Shown: positions 17,336 to 27,224, numbered from the stretch's first letter. The stretch is DNA of 64,000 bases from Gammaproteobacteria bacterium (GCA_029880855.1 JAOUNS010000018.1:19359-83358); one strand, 5' to 3'. The notes: a model not told the origin generated them from the letters alone. Numbers and translations are program-made.

Positions 17336-19306
17336 TTATCGGCCCCTGCCGGCAGCGGATGTTTTCCCGTAATACTCACTCATCCGTTCACCAATATCAT
17401 TGGTCAGTTGCAAACTGCGCAACAGAGCGGGAATATTCTCCTGCAAGTTAAGATTCAGGTTCACCGGTTGCCCCTTTTGCCAGCCCGGATTCCTGCCTGC
17501 CAGTTGCACATGCAGGACAAGATCACCGTTGGGTTTATAGTCGCTGCGCATCCCAAGGGTTTGATAGTGAAAATCCTTTAGAACCTTGATTAACATATCC
17601 ACGCTCATATTGGATTTGGCCATTTCGGTAACACCGGGGTCAGGGCTGTAACGGATCACGCCGCCCGGCTTGCGGGCATCCAGTTTTCCATCTTCCACCA
17701 CAAACGACTTTGCAGTAATGTCAACAGGTATCCAGCCATCCAGCAAACCATTACCGCTCAGTCCTTTTTGCTTTTCCAGCGCCATAATTTTTTCCAGTGC
17801 CAGTTTTTCCAGTTTCACCACGATCCGGTTCTTGTCACGCGCCGGATCAAACACAAATGGTTCAATCCGTATCTTGCCGCCCAGAATATCGGTCTGAAAA
17901 TTCTTCAATCTGAACGTCGGGATCAATACATCGTCTTTGCTCTCCAGTGCAAACCCTGTATGCAGGTTTTCAATGGGAAACCCGACATCGATCATACCGA
18001 CATATATCTGTGCATCCTTGCTTGTCTGTAAACCGCCGTTGCGATACACCAGCGCCAGCTCACCATTCACGCCGGCAATCGCAGTCTGCTTAAACCGGCC
18101 GCCCAGATTATCAAACAGGATGACGGTATGCGCGGCAAGGTCATTGGCCCATTTAACCATACCTTCAACAGCCAATCGGCCGGCGGTAATATCAAACGGC
18201 AACGACCAATCATCAATGACCCGGCTTAATTTAAAGCCCTGCTCACTGAATCCTGCCTGAATCAGTTTAAAAGCGGCTTTGCCCTTGTTCGTATCCAGCC
18301 AGTGTTCCGCGTTGACATGTAACTTCACAGCCTGATTGGCCACGGCCAGCTCAAAGTCTGTTTTTACCTTATGCGAATCAGCGGTAAACTTGCCGGTGAG
18401 ATTGCCTTGTGGCAAGGATTGCTTGCCGAATTTGCCACCCGGTGTATTGAGGTTGATCTCCCCCGCTGCCGACCAGTCTTTGTCACCGAGCTGTAATCGC
18501 CATTGTCCCTGTAACTCGCCGCGCACACCGGCAGCCTGTTTGATGCCGGGCAGGCTCTGGGACAAAACACGAATTAACGGTTGAAATCCCACTGCCAAAT
18601 CACCGCTGAATGTTTGCAACTGTGTTGTTTGATCCTGGTTGCCGACGGGATAAATATTGAATGAGAGAATTTCAGACTTTGTCTCACCTTCCGCAAACAC
18701 CAACAGCGAGGACTTGCCGCTGGTATCGGCATCCCAACTGTAATTGATCTTCCCGCTCATTGCCGGGCCGATACCACTCCCCTGTAACTGAAACTGACCG
18801 GCCTGCAGGTTAATCGACAAGGTATGTGCATAATGCAGATCACCGGACAAGTGCCCCTTGAACTGGAGTTTATCCAATCGCAAAACATTGACCGGTATTA
18901 AGCCCAGCCATTGCCCCGAGAGGATTATGGCCGGGTTGAAGCTTGATTCGGGGGGATTCGGGTCCGGCTTGCCCTGGATGTCAACTGACGGAATTCTCAC
19001 TGCCGCCAGTCTGCCGGAGAGCAGTTCAACCAGGGAATATTCCAGTGTAATTTCGGGAATCTGATGATCAAACTGATTGCCGCCGGCAAACAGTGTCAGG
19101 TTGAAATTCCTGATCTGCATGGTATGCAGGCCCGGATATCCGATCTCGAGCCGAACGCCGGCCATACCGGCAGACTCAAGTTGCTGCCTGACGATGACAG
19201 CCAGCAGACCGGGTAACACGGCATAGAAGGCCGTTAAAAAAACCAACAGACCTGCAACCAGATAGATTATTCGTTTTTTTTGTATCACTTGCCGGGTATG
19301 CACCAA
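17336..19306 (-). CDS. ydbH: YdbH-family AsmA-like intermembrane lipid transport protein
   Basis: This 656-residue protein is anchored by one N-terminal helix (about 12-33) and continues as a long beta-rich periplasmic domain, ending in the C-terminal region with GVIRYSPDPG and LKDFHYQTLGMRSDYKPNGDL typical of YdbH. AsmA-like proteins (YdbH, TamB, YhdP) form hydrophobic grooves that let phospholipids pass from the inner to the outer membrane. It is somewhat shorter than the E. coli protein. The GTG start has a GGGGAA site. It heads the ydbH-ynbE-ydbL operon. Confidence 0.85.
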   Translation of the reverse strand: MVHTRQVIQKKRIIYLVAGLLVFLTAFYAVLPGLLAVIVRQQLESAGMAGVRLEIGYPGLHTMQIRNFNLTLFAGGNQFDHQIPEITLEYSLVELLSGRLAAVRIPSVDIQGKPDPNPPESSFNPAIILSGQWLGLIPVNVLRLDKLQFKGHLSGDLHYAHTLSINLQAGQFQLQGSGIGPAMSGKINYSWDADTSGKSSLLVFAEGETKSEILSFNIYPVGNQDQTTQLQTFSGDLAVGFQPLIRVLSQSLPGIKQAAGVRGELQGQWRLQLGDKDWSAAGEINLNTPGGKFGKQSLPQGNLTGKFTADSHKVKTDFELAVANQAVKLHVNAEHWLDTNKGKAAFKLIQAGFSEQGFKLSRVIDDWSLPFDITAGRLAVEGMVKWANDLAAHTVILFDNLGGRFKQTAIAGVNGELALVYRNGGLQTSKDAQIYVGMIDVGFPIENLHTGFALESKDDVLIPTFRLKNFQTDILGGKIRIEPFVFDPARDKNRIVVKLEKLALEKIMALEKQKGLSGNGLLDGWIPVDITAKSFVVEDGKLDARKPGGVIRYSPDPGVTEMAKSNMSVDMLIKVLKDFHYQTLGMRSDYKPNGDLVLHVQLAGRNPGWQKGQPVNLNLNLQENIPALLRSLQLTNDIGERMSEYYGKTSAAGRGR

Positions 19307-19377
19307 ACTTGTTCCCCGTTCAAGTGTAACCCAACTTGCCGGTTTCGCACATACCGACCGTGTTGCACCCGGAAATT

Positions 19378-19396
19378 AACCGGCCCAAAGCCGGTT
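19378..19396 (-). terminator. Hairpin after msrA
   Basis: A 7-base stem (AACCGGC with GCCGGTT) and a 5-base loop begin two bases after the msrA stop, followed on the minus strand by AATTTCC. It is a modest terminator. Confidence 0.5.
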
Positions 19397-19398
19397 GT

Positions 19399-19986
19399 TC
19401 AGTGCTTGTCGCGTTTGCCCCAGATCTGTTGCAAACGCTGGTCGCGACCGCAGCTTAAACGATAGAATTTGTAGCGCACCGGGTAGTTCTTGTAGTAATC
19501 CTGATGATAACTTTCACTGCCCTTGATTGGATAAAAAGTGCTCGCCGACAGGATGGGCGTAACAACCTTTTTCCCGGCAAACTGTTTTACCACCTTCTCT
19601 CTTGATGCCTCTGCCAGTTTGCGCTCGGTGTCATTGGCGACAAAAATGGCACTCAAATAGCTGTGGCCCTTGTCACAGAATTGGCCATAAGCATCAAACG
19701 GATCAATATTTTTCCAAAAATGATCCAGTAATTGTTGATAGCTCACCTTGTCTGGATCGTAGCTGACCTCGACGGCCTCATAGTGGCCGGTATGATCGCC
19801 GTTATAGGTGGGATTGGGCCGGCTGCCGCCGGTAAAGCCGGAAACGACATGACTGACACCGGGGAGTTTTTCAAAATCGGATTCCATACACCAGAAACAG
19901 CCCCCGGCAAATATCGCCTTGTCCGCCAGGACCGGAGTGGCGAAAAACAGCCCGCACGCGACAATCAACATACTCGCTTTATTCAT
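19399..19986 (-). CDS. msrA: Peptide-methionine (S)-S-oxide reductase, exported
   Basis: This 195-residue protein has the MsrA active site GGCFWCMESDFEKLPGV, the GHYEAVEVSYDP segment, and a C-terminal SCGRDQRL that supplies the resolving cysteine. It repairs oxidised methionine. A signal peptide precedes the catalytic domain (MLIVACGLFFATPVLA), so this copy works in the periplasm, where its electrons would come from a Dsb-like route. The ATG at 19986 has AGGAGG 9 bases upstream. No msrB is nearby. Confidence 0.9.
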   Translation of the reverse strand: MNKASMLIVACGLFFATPVLADKAIFAGGCFWCMESDFEKLPGVSHVVSGFTGGSRPNPTYNGDHTGHYEAVEVSYDPDKVSYQQLLDHFWKNIDPFDAYGQFCDKGHSYLSAIFVANDTERKLAEASREKVVKQFAGKKVVTPILSASTFYPIKGSESYHQDYYKNYPVRYKFYRLSCGRDQRLQQIWGKRDKH

Positions 19987-20082
19987 CAGACACTGCCTCC
20001 TCAAAAAAGCATAGCCGCATCCTGAACAAACAAACGGGAGAAATCATCACAAAAGCATCACAATTGTGCCCTGCCGCCGTGA

Positions 20083-21318
20083 TTACAAACCATGCTTTGT
20101 TGAGCGCTGCATATCGATCACATAGCTTTTCGACAATCTGTCATGGATGAAACGTCCGCCAAGAAAAACATTGATGAGCATTGTAAAATAGCCCCCCAGC
20201 CCCGTCAGGCAGAAGCTGATGACCCGCCACAGACCGTGCGGATAACTCATACGTTGCAGATCACTGTTAAACACCTTCAAGCCGAACAATCGTTTACCCG
20301 GTGTTGTCTGGAAACTTGAACATTCACCGATGAGAGACATCAAGGCGTAGATCAGTATCATATAAAAGCCAAAGTATTCCGAATTCGAAAACCGGTGATC
20401 ATTCTGACTTTCTGTATAGACATTGAATAGACTCATCACGACAATCACCAGGGTGAAATCCACCGTGATTGCAAAAAATCGTTTGATACTGCCGCCGTAG
20501 ACAAGCTCAGGTGTTGATTGCGCCGTAATCGGCGGGGTTGAGGCCTCTCTGATCTTGTGCCCGCCGCGCAGTCCCTTGATGGCATCATTGACACTGACTT
20601 CCCTGACCTCATCGTCTTTCAACAAACGATCAAACAGCAACACCCCATATTGGTCATGCACACTCTCCAGTACTTCTTCATCAAAGTACTGCCAGTTGAA
20701 AGTGTCCCATAGATACTTCAGTGCTTTGTGACTGATCCGATAACTGCCGTGGTGTTCATATTCCAGCTCGTTATAGTATTTTGCCAGTCGATTAAACAAT
20801 GCCAAACTGAATTGCCAGAAAAAATCATCATCCAGAAGATGCTCACTGACCAAAACCGATTCCCAACTTGCCGGACGATATCTGTCGTTACTGGTGATGA
20901 TCTGTTCCACAATCTCCAGTAAGCGGGCCTTCTCCTGCTGTTGGATGTTGTCTTCGGCTGATTCTTCCGCAGTCCGGGGATATGTTTGTGGGTGTAATGG
21001 CGATTCTGCGTCCTCAGTATGATGATCGGCATGAAGAAAAGACTCATCAAACTCAAACTCTGCAACATCGGATTCGTTGTCTTCAGTAGTTGCGCTCGCG
21101 TCCTCGTCGTTATCCTCTTCATCATCATAGTCCGGCTCGTCGAAATCATAGCCGGTCTCCGCCACAAACAGGGCTTTTTTGTAGGCGGCAAACAGCTCCT
21201 GAAACTCGGCGGGCTTTTCGTCCGGCCGAGTCTCGCGCAGCTTCTTTGCATAAGCACGTTTGACCGCCTTGATGTCATCCGTTTTCTCAATACCGAGGAC
21301 TTTCCAGATGTGACTCAA
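20083..21318 (-). CDS. J-domain protein fused to an RDD membrane domain
   Basis: This 411-residue protein has an N-terminal J-like domain (residues about 1-55), a very acidic linker (DEPDYDDEEDNDED), a helical middle region and a C-terminal RDD domain with three or four membrane helices (about 278 onward). The usual HPD of J domains reads RPD here (ETRPDEKP), so its action on Hsp70 may be weakened or specialised. The TTG start at 21318 overlaps the TGA of the hscC gene (TTGA) and follows GAGGAG, so the pair is translationally coupled. It is probably the dedicated membrane partner of that chaperone, as DjlB/DjlC are for HscC in E. coli. Confidence 0.8.
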   Translation of the reverse strand: MSHIWKVLGIEKTDDIKAVKRAYAKKLRETRPDEKPAEFQELFAAYKKALFVAETGYDFDEPDYDDEEDNDEDASATTEDNESDVAEFEFDESFLHADHHTEDAESPLHPQTYPRTAEESAEDNIQQQEKARLLEIVEQIITSNDRYRPASWESVLVSEHLLDDDFFWQFSLALFNRLAKYYNELEYEHHGSYRISHKALKYLWDTFNWQYFDEEVLESVHDQYGVLLFDRLLKDDEVREVSVNDAIKGLRGGHKIREASTPPITAQSTPELVYGGSIKRFFAITVDFTLVIVVMSLFNVYTESQNDHRFSNSEYFGFYMILIYALMSLIGECSSFQTTPGKRLFGLKVFNSDLQRMSYPHGLWRVISFCLTGLGGYFTMLINVFLGGRFIHDRLSKSYVIDMQRSTKHGL

Positions 21319-23003
21319 AACCACTCCTCGTTATCAAACTTTTTCAGAACCTCTTCCAGTTGTTGCCGGGCCTTTTTGATCTCCAGCTGGTTCTGGCGCT
21401 CCAGAATGGCATCAAATTCGGCCAGTACATGGGCGATATAGTCACGTTCTTCACCCAGCGACGTCTCATAGATACGCTCGCCCCGGGAGAGCAACATACG
21501 ATTTTCTTCCTGATCACGGGGGTGGAATTTTAATGCCGACAATTTTTTCAGTGAGGCGGCACGGGTTGCATCGTCCATGGCGCCGGCGGCATGCTCAATC
21601 ACCTTATTCAGTTTCTTACCGGTGGACACGACTTTTACATCCACTTCCAGCAGACCGTTCATGTCATAACTGTAACGAATATCAATGACCTCCTGACCCG
21701 CCGGCCCTTTCGGTACGGCGGCGGTGAGACTGCCGAGAAAGACATTTTTCTCCACGCGGCGGTGTTCACCCTGATAGACATTGATGGCCACTTCAGTCTG
21801 GTTATCGTGCGCCGTCTGCACCGAGCGTACGATACTCACCGGCACCACGGTATTGCGTTCAATGATGGGCAGGAAGAATCCACCACCCGCACCCTCCGGT
21901 CCGTTTACTTCCGTACCCAGGGTGTAGGGGCAAACATCGGTCAACACCACTTCATCCAACCCCTTGTGCTTTTCGATCAGCCCGGCTTGAATGGCCGCGC
22001 CCATGGTGACCACCAGATCGGGGTCCAGGTTGCAGGAGGGAAAACGGCCGAATAATTTGGCGACGGCACTACGGAACAGTTTCATGCGGGTCGCGCCACC
22101 CACCAGGACAATATCATTAATTTGTGAGGGTGAGAGTCGCGCATCACGGATGGCGGTTTCAATCGGACGTTTGGCGCGCAGCATCAGGGGCATGGCAACT
22201 TTGGTGAACCACTCTTCCGTCACCTTCCAGTTCACGATCTTGTCACCCAGCTCGAAACTGAGTTCATTTTCGGCACGCGCATCCATCTGGCGTTTGGCGC
22301 TCTCCAGTTTCATGTACATGGTTTGTAATTGCAATCTGGAGAGTGTTTCCTTGCGGATATTTTCGCTGCTGAGGATATTGTTGAGCATGGCATCGACAAA
22401 GTCCTCACCGCCGAGATAGTTATCTCCGGCACTGGCGTGGACTTCCATCACACCGTCAAAAAATTCCAGGATGGAGACGTCGAAGGTGCCGCCCCCCATA
22501 TCGAGGATCAGGAAAGTGCCCTCGTTTTTCTCATGCAGGCCGTAGGCGATGGCCGCTGCGGTGGGTTCATTGATCAAACGCTCCACCTTGAGGCCCGCCA
22601 GCTCACCGGCCAGCTTGGTGGCCAGCCGCTGGTTGTCATTGAAATAGGCGGGTACGCTGATCACGGCACGCGATACAGGCTCCCCCAGATACGTCTCGGC
22701 GTCTTCCTTGAGGGAACGCAAGACCAGGGAAGAGAGTTCGGTGGCCGTATAACTGCCGGAACCGATTTCAATCTTGTGGTCGGTGCCCATCAAACGCTTG
22801 AAGACCGCCACGGTCTTGTCGCTGTGGCTGATCAGGCGTTCTTTTGCGATACGCCCGACACTGATCTTGCCACTGTCGTCATAACCCACCACCGAGGGGG
22901 TCAGAAAGTCGCCCAGCCGATTGGGGATCAACTTTACCCCCTCATCGGTCCATACCCCACACGCACTGTTGGTGGTGCCAAGGTCAATACCTATTACTGT
23001 CAT
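21315..23003 (-). CDS. hscC: Hsp70-family chaperone, HscC-like
   Basis: This 562-residue protein has the Hsp70 ATPase signatures: GIDLGTTNS (5-13), VPAYFNDNQR (117-126), LDMGGGTFDVS (167-177) and VLVGGATRM near 310. The substrate-binding domain follows, but the protein is about 70 residues shorter than DnaK and lacks most of the C-terminal lid, as in HscC. The ATG at 23003 is chosen because the Hsp70 fold begins there; the open frame extends 22 codons upstream. The coupled J-domain gene downstream is its likely co-chaperone. Confidence 0.88.
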   Translation of the reverse strand: MTVIGIDLGTTNSACGVWTDEGVKLIPNRLGDFLTPSVVGYDDSGKISVGRIAKERLISHSDKTVAVFKRLMGTDHKIEIGSGSYTATELSSLVLRSLKEDAETYLGEPVSRAVISVPAYFNDNQRLATKLAGELAGLKVERLINEPTAAAIAYGLHEKNEGTFLILDMGGGTFDVSILEFFDGVMEVHASAGDNYLGGEDFVDAMLNNILSSENIRKETLSRLQLQTMYMKLESAKRQMDARAENELSFELGDKIVNWKVTEEWFTKVAMPLMLRAKRPIETAIRDARLSPSQINDIVLVGGATRMKLFRSAVAKLFGRFPSCNLDPDLVVTMGAAIQAGLIEKHKGLDEVVLTDVCPYTLGTEVNGPEGAGGGFFLPIIERNTVVPVSIVRSVQTAHDNQTEVAINVYQGEHRRVEKNVFLGSLTAAVPKGPAGQEVIDIRYSYDMNGLLEVDVKVVSTGKKLNKVIEHAAGAMDDATRAASLKKLSALKFHPRDQEENRMLLSRGERIYETSLGEERDYIAHVLAEFDAILERQNQLEIKKARQQLEEVLKKFDNEEWF

Positions 23004-23157
23004 GCCTTTCTTCCAGTCCTGTATTTTGTCCTGCCCGCAAACCCCGGCAACACAGCCGGATGTTGTCACTCCAGAGAAAATAACTTATATCGTTAATGGT
23101 TTCTGTTGTAAATCGGTTATCCCCACACCGCCCCCGACTTTTTCCCCATGACCGCAG

Positions 23158-24144
23158 TCACCGGGTGGAGCGACAACCCGACACACACTTGCCCCGTCCG
23201 TCGAATGCCATGGTCACACCGCTCAGGGGCAGGTAAACCGGGACACGGCAGGCCCTGACGAAGGTTTCAGACCGCGTACCGGGCAAGAGCTTGCCGTTTT
23301 GTGTCGCTGCTTCATTTGCATGAGATGCGATGACTGAGCGGGGTTTAATCAGTTCATTGACCACCCAGGCGGCCTCTTTCGGCCCGGTGGTATAGGTGTC
23401 GCCGATATTCATCACCGCCAGCTTTGCCTTGTAGAACCGCCCCACCACTTTGTCCTGCTCCGCCGTGATGCCCGTATCGCCGGAGAGATAGACCACCAGA
23501 CCGTTGCTGAAGGTCAGTACAAAGCCGGTGGGAGGACCGGCATAGGCAGTCAAACCGGATTCTTTCAGCATCTTGCCCAAGGGCCCGTCCAGCATCTCGC
23601 CATCGATCCCGTTGGAATGGACCGCCGGTACCGTGGTGATAGTGACACCACCCAGTTTCAGGGACCCGCCAAAGCGCACCAGTTGTGATTTTTTCGGATC
23701 GCCGCCCAGTGCCTTGAGTTTGGCGGCAAAGAATTTCGGCATTTCGCTGCCGGAGATGACCTTCGCCTGTTTGGCCAGGGCGATGTTCACTGTATTGGTA
23801 TTGGGCAGGGCCTTGACCGGTGTCTCGGGTTTCGCACAGGTGCCGGCATTGGGTTTGGCGATATGAACATTCCCGACGTGATCGCCATGCATGTGACTGA
23901 CCAGGATGGCATCGATACGTCCCAGACGCGGGTCATTCGGTCCCGCCACGGTACGACCGGCATCGTACAGAATACGTGTCCCGTCAGGGTCTTCCAGGAT
24001 CAGGGCGCGGTCCCGTTCGCAAAACTCATCGGCGTGACTGCCCAGCGGAATGATTTTTACGACAGTCTGGCCGGCGGCATAAGCCGGCAGTGATAAAAAA
24101 CAGGTGATGACAGCAATAAACAGACCTTGAAACTTGCCGGACAT
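23158..24144 (-). CDS. Exported metallo-beta-lactamase-fold hydrolase
   Basis: This 328-residue protein has a signal peptide (cleavage after AYAAG region, about 24) and the metallo-beta-lactamase-fold motif SHMHGDHVGN (about 83-92), an upstream DAGRT, and later LSGDTG and SHANEAA segments that supply further metal ligands. The open frame upstream of the ATG at 24144 is not used, because GGAGGAAATCACC precedes this ATG. The substrate is unknown; exported members include phosphoesterases, lactonases and sulfatases. It stands alone upstream of hscC. Confidence 0.8.
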   Translation of the reverse strand: MSGKFQGLFIAVITCFLSLPAYAAGQTVVKIIPLGSHADEFCERDRALILEDPDGTRILYDAGRTVAGPNDPRLGRIDAILVSHMHGDHVGNVHIAKPNAGTCAKPETPVKALPNTNTVNIALAKQAKVISGSEMPKFFAAKLKALGGDPKKSQLVRFGGSLKLGGVTITTVPAVHSNGIDGEMLDGPLGKMLKESGLTAYAGPPTGFVLTFSNGLVVYLSGDTGITAEQDKVVGRFYKAKLAVMNIGDTYTTGPKEAAWVVNELIKPRSVIASHANEAATQNGKLLPGTRSETFVRACRVPVYLPLSGVTMAFDGRGKCVSGCRSTR

Positions 24145-24329
24145 GGTGATTTCCTCCGTCAATGGCGTGCGGCGCCGGATTCTACCGCACAGCTTAGCCG
24201 TGATTATCGAACCTGGACAGAAAAATTGTCGAGCGGATTTCACGTTCTTGCCCGCCACTATTTCACCACGTTCAATCTGGATATATGATGGGACTCCACG
24301 ACTGATTAATTAGCACCGGGGAATTGCTT

Positions 24330-24980
24330 ATGCGATCACTGCGCCATCCGACCCTGCCTGTCTTGCTGCTGTTTTTATCTGCCTGCAGTGTCTTTGAGGA
24401 TATGGGCCATATCTGTATCCATGACAATATCGTCTTGCAAAGTGAATGTCTGAAGCGCAACCGTGAACTCATGCAGGAACGTGAGGCAAGGCGTGACGCT
24501 CGTGCCGAAGAAGAACGTATGGCCAAAGAAAATGCCGAACAGGCCGCCCTCACCAAACAAATCATGGAAGAGTATTATCGAAAACAGGCCGCCGCCAGAA
24601 CCGCCGCCATTCCACCGGTTAAACAACGCGATACCCGGCGCTACACCTTGCAGGATTGGCAAAAGGCGATTCGACAGGATTTGCCGGATCACAGCCCGTT
24701 ATACATCGCGGTGAACTGGGGCCAAAAAAACGCGCTGGCCATGCAATACGGCAAGACACCGCCCGGCTTCAAAGGTCATCGACTGATCATACTGCTCGCC
24801 TATACCAAACAATCCGCCATCGTCAGGCGATTTGCCGACTGCCGGTGCGAACATTGTCTCCATGATCAGGAGTCCGGGATAATCGCCGACCTGTTCTATG
24901 ATATGAACAGCGAGTTGATTCTGAACAAAAGCAAAGTGGTCAACACAACACAACCGTTCTGCGGCAATAAAAAACCATAA
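24330..24980 (+). CDS. Lipoprotein with coiled-coil segment
   Basis: This 216-residue protein has a signal peptide with an LSAC lipobox (Cys19) and a highly charged helical stretch (about 45-95, EREARRDARAEEERMAKENAEQ region in part) likely to be coiled coil. The C-terminal domain has four cysteines (CRCEHC and a late C). I do not recognise the family. The ATG at 24330 has GGGGA 8 bases upstream. It is divergent from the metallo-beta-lactamase-fold gene and convergent with bcp. Confidence 0.65.
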   Translation: MRSLRHPTLPVLLLFLSACSVFEDMGHICIHDNIVLQSECLKRNRELMQEREARRDARAEEERMAKENAEQAALTKQIMEEYYRKQAAARTAAIPPVKQRDTRRYTLQDWQKAIRQDLPDHSPLYIAVNWGQKNALAMQYGKTPPGFKGHRLIILLAYTKQSAIVRRFADCRCEHCLHDQESGIIADLFYDMNSELILNKSKVVNTTQPFCGNKKP

Positions 24981-25024
24981 GAGAAACGCAGGCAATCATA
25001 TTGATTGTGTTGCATGCGTCCGGG

Positions 25025-25042
25025 ATAACCGGTGTTATTTTT
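25025..25042 (+). terminator. Weak terminator hairpin
   Basis: A 5-base stem (ATAAC with GTTAT) and a 4-base loop are followed by TTTT, between the convergent lipoprotein and bcp genes. The stem is short, so this is only a possible terminator. Confidence 0.3.
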
Positions 25043-25053
25043 GTATCAGCCCC

Positions 25054-25521
25054 TTAAGCCAGGGCCTGTACTTTTTGCAACATTTCCTCTGCATGCCCTT
25101 CAGCGGTCACGCCATACATCACTTCCGCCAACTGTCCCGCCTTGTTGATCAAAAAGGTCGAGCGAACAATGCCCATTTTTTTTACACCGTTCTTTTCTTT
25201 CTCTTGCCAGACGCCGTAGGCTTCACACAACACGCCGTCGGTATCGGCCAGCAGATCCACCTGTAAGCCGAACTTGTCAATAAAGGCCTGATGGCTGGCA
25301 CAGGAATCCTTGCTCACCCCCAGCACAACGGTATCGTGTTTGGCAAACTGAACGGCCAGCGCAGTAAACTGATTGGCTTCAATCGTACAACCGGGCGTAT
25401 CGTCTTTTGGATAAAAATACAACACCACATTTTGCTTGCCGTGATAATCTGACAGATTAACCATGACGTTGTGCTGGTTGGGTGAACTGAATGCAGGTGC
25501 AGTCTGATTTTTGGCAAGCAT
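25054..25521 (-). CDS. bcp: Thioredoxin-dependent peroxiredoxin, BCP/PrxQ type
   Basis: This 155-residue protein has the BCP active site FYPKDDTPGCTIEANQF with peroxidatic Cys45. The usual nearby resolving cysteine five residues later is absent, as in the 1-Cys-like members; further cysteines occur at about 83 and 109. It reduces hydrogen peroxide and organic peroxides in the cytoplasm. The ATG at 25521 fits the family start; the longer start at 25554 does not. Single gene on the minus strand. Confidence 0.88.
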   Translation of the reverse strand: MLAKNQTAPAFSSPNQHNVMVNLSDYHGKQNVVLYFYPKDDTPGCTIEANQFTALAVQFAKHDTVVLGVSKDSCASHQAFIDKFGLQVDLLADTDGVLCEAYGVWQEKEKNGVKKMGIVRSTFLINKAGQLAEVMYGVTAEGHAEEMLQKVQALA

Positions 25522-25634
25522 GATTTGGTTTCCGGTTTGGCGATTTAGGTGCAAAGAGAATAGCGCAGCCTATATCAGGAAACAATCACACGATATATCA
25601 GTGAATTAATGAACAGCCCTTCTTTCCGGATTGT

Positions 25635-26711
25635 TTAGACCGGACAGGGATACTTGCCCTTGCCCCACAGGTAAAGTGCATAGGAAACCGACGTGGAGAG
25701 ACACTCCGCATCACTGGAGTTATTGTTGGCTGCGATATCATTTAAATAGCGCGACAAAGCCTCTTCCAGTTCATCTGTCATGGGTGCGTCACTGGCGCCG
25801 GCCATGTCCAGCAAGGCATTTAATATATGAAATTCCCGATTATACGGGCCATGCAGTTCAAACTCAGGCGTGCCATATTCATAGGCTTTGACCTTCGGTC
25901 CCAGTCGATCAAACGTGGCGGCGATCACGGCATCGGAATAGGGTCGAAGTTTAATCAGCCGTGACTCGGCATCCAGCAAAATATCAAAACGACTGCCGGC
26001 GGTATACTGATCCAGATCGGTATGGTGTTGAATAATGTATTCCACCAGTTTCTCCGCCTGTTCCACCGGCGGCAGGGCGATGATCTCGGGATCAATGCTG
26101 CGTTCCGAACGCCGTTCGATATAGGGGAACATCTTTTCTACATCCTGCGTGATGGTGCGACGCAGCAAGGCCATTTGTTCCTCCCAGTCCAGCTCCAGGT
26201 TAAGGACAAAGGCGCAGAAGTCTGCGGTTTTGTTCAGACCGGAAAAATCCAGCGACAAAATCACATCTACCGCAATATCCTGTAATCTGGCGGGCATGCC
26301 ATACATCAACGCCTCGACAGCGTTTTTTAATGCCTGGTCATCAGTCGTAATCGATAATTGATACAACTCACCGGAGATGGAAGAAAGACTTTCTTCATAG
26401 GGGCGGCAATCGGCTTCCATTTCATAACCGATATTGGAATAACGCAGACCGTGCATGGTAAGTTCACAGGGATCAATATCGTCCGAATTGCCATAACCGT
26501 TTTGCCAGCCCTGTTCGGTATTGATACTCAGTAAAAACTGGTTGGAGTTGGCGTATACACTAATCAGAAAACAATACACATCCTGATTGGCTGTGGACTG
26601 CATTTCGATAAAATTGTTTATCAATGACCGGCATTGTTCCGCAAGGTGAATTTTAAACCCCTCGGCGACAATATTTATACATTCTTCAAAACGCCTTATT
26701 ACCGAATCCAT
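25635..26711 (-). CDS. Hypothetical protein
   Basis: This 358-residue acidic, mostly helical soluble protein has no signal peptide or membrane segment. I do not recognise a family or catalytic motif. It has clusters of aromatic and acidic residues and Cys-Pro-Val at the end (YPCPV). The ATG at 26711 is slightly favoured over 26732. It stands alone between bcp and a 513-base gap. Length, codon use and an unbroken frame support a real gene. Confidence 0.65.
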   Translation of the reverse strand: MDSVIRRFEECINIVAEGFKIHLAEQCRSLINNFIEMQSTANQDVYCFLISVYANSNQFLLSINTEQGWQNGYGNSDDIDPCELTMHGLRYSNIGYEMEADCRPYEESLSSISGELYQLSITTDDQALKNAVEALMYGMPARLQDIAVDVILSLDFSGLNKTADFCAFVLNLELDWEEQMALLRRTITQDVEKMFPYIERRSERSIDPEIIALPPVEQAEKLVEYIIQHHTDLDQYTAGSRFDILLDAESRLIKLRPYSDAVIAATFDRLGPKVKAYEYGTPEFELHGPYNREFHILNALLDMAGASDAPMTDELEEALSRYLNDIAANNNSSDAECLSTSVSYALYLWGKGKYPCPV

Positions 26712-27224
26712 AACAACCTGATACTTAATCAACCGAACACTTTACCGGGGGTGTATCCCCCGCCCCACACGCAGTGATTTTACCCCAATCCGCCGGGTAC
26801 CGAAACCATACTCCTGCCACAGTATGGCGATCTTGCCTTGCACATTACCCGCTCAACCAAGCGAATGCACAGCAACACGGTCCGTTAAAACTCCCCGGCG
26901 AGAGGAACACCCTATCCGGCACCGGCATCTCACGAACCTTCACATAAGCAATTGCGCCTTGTCTGCCAGACCAGGTCTCGACGGTATCCAGACGCGGTCC
27001 ATTCTCACTTTGTGTTCGATCACTCAGCAATCCGATCCGGTAAGGCGAGCGCTGCGTCCATGGTCCCGGCATGCCGTCGGACAGATGGTTGGGTATTCGG
27101 CATGTTTTTGCTGATTAGCGGTGTTTGTCCGGCAATTTGACGCGTATGTACAGTATTCATTGGGTTGCATGCCAGTAAACTTCCACTTACATTTAAATAC
27201 TGAAATCACAATAAGGTCACCGGC
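26712..27224. other. Intergenic region with possible gene remnant
   Basis: No convincing gene lies in these 513 bases. A minus-strand frame at 26845-27072 gives a 75-residue product (RSPYRIGLLSDRTQSENG part) that looks more protein-like than random, but it has no ribosome binding site and no known relatives that I recall. It may be the remnant of a decayed gene. Confidence 0.3.

Noticed and set aside
22329..23096. 255-residue plus-strand frame
   Set aside because: It lies opposite the hscC gene, whose Hsp70 signatures are clear.
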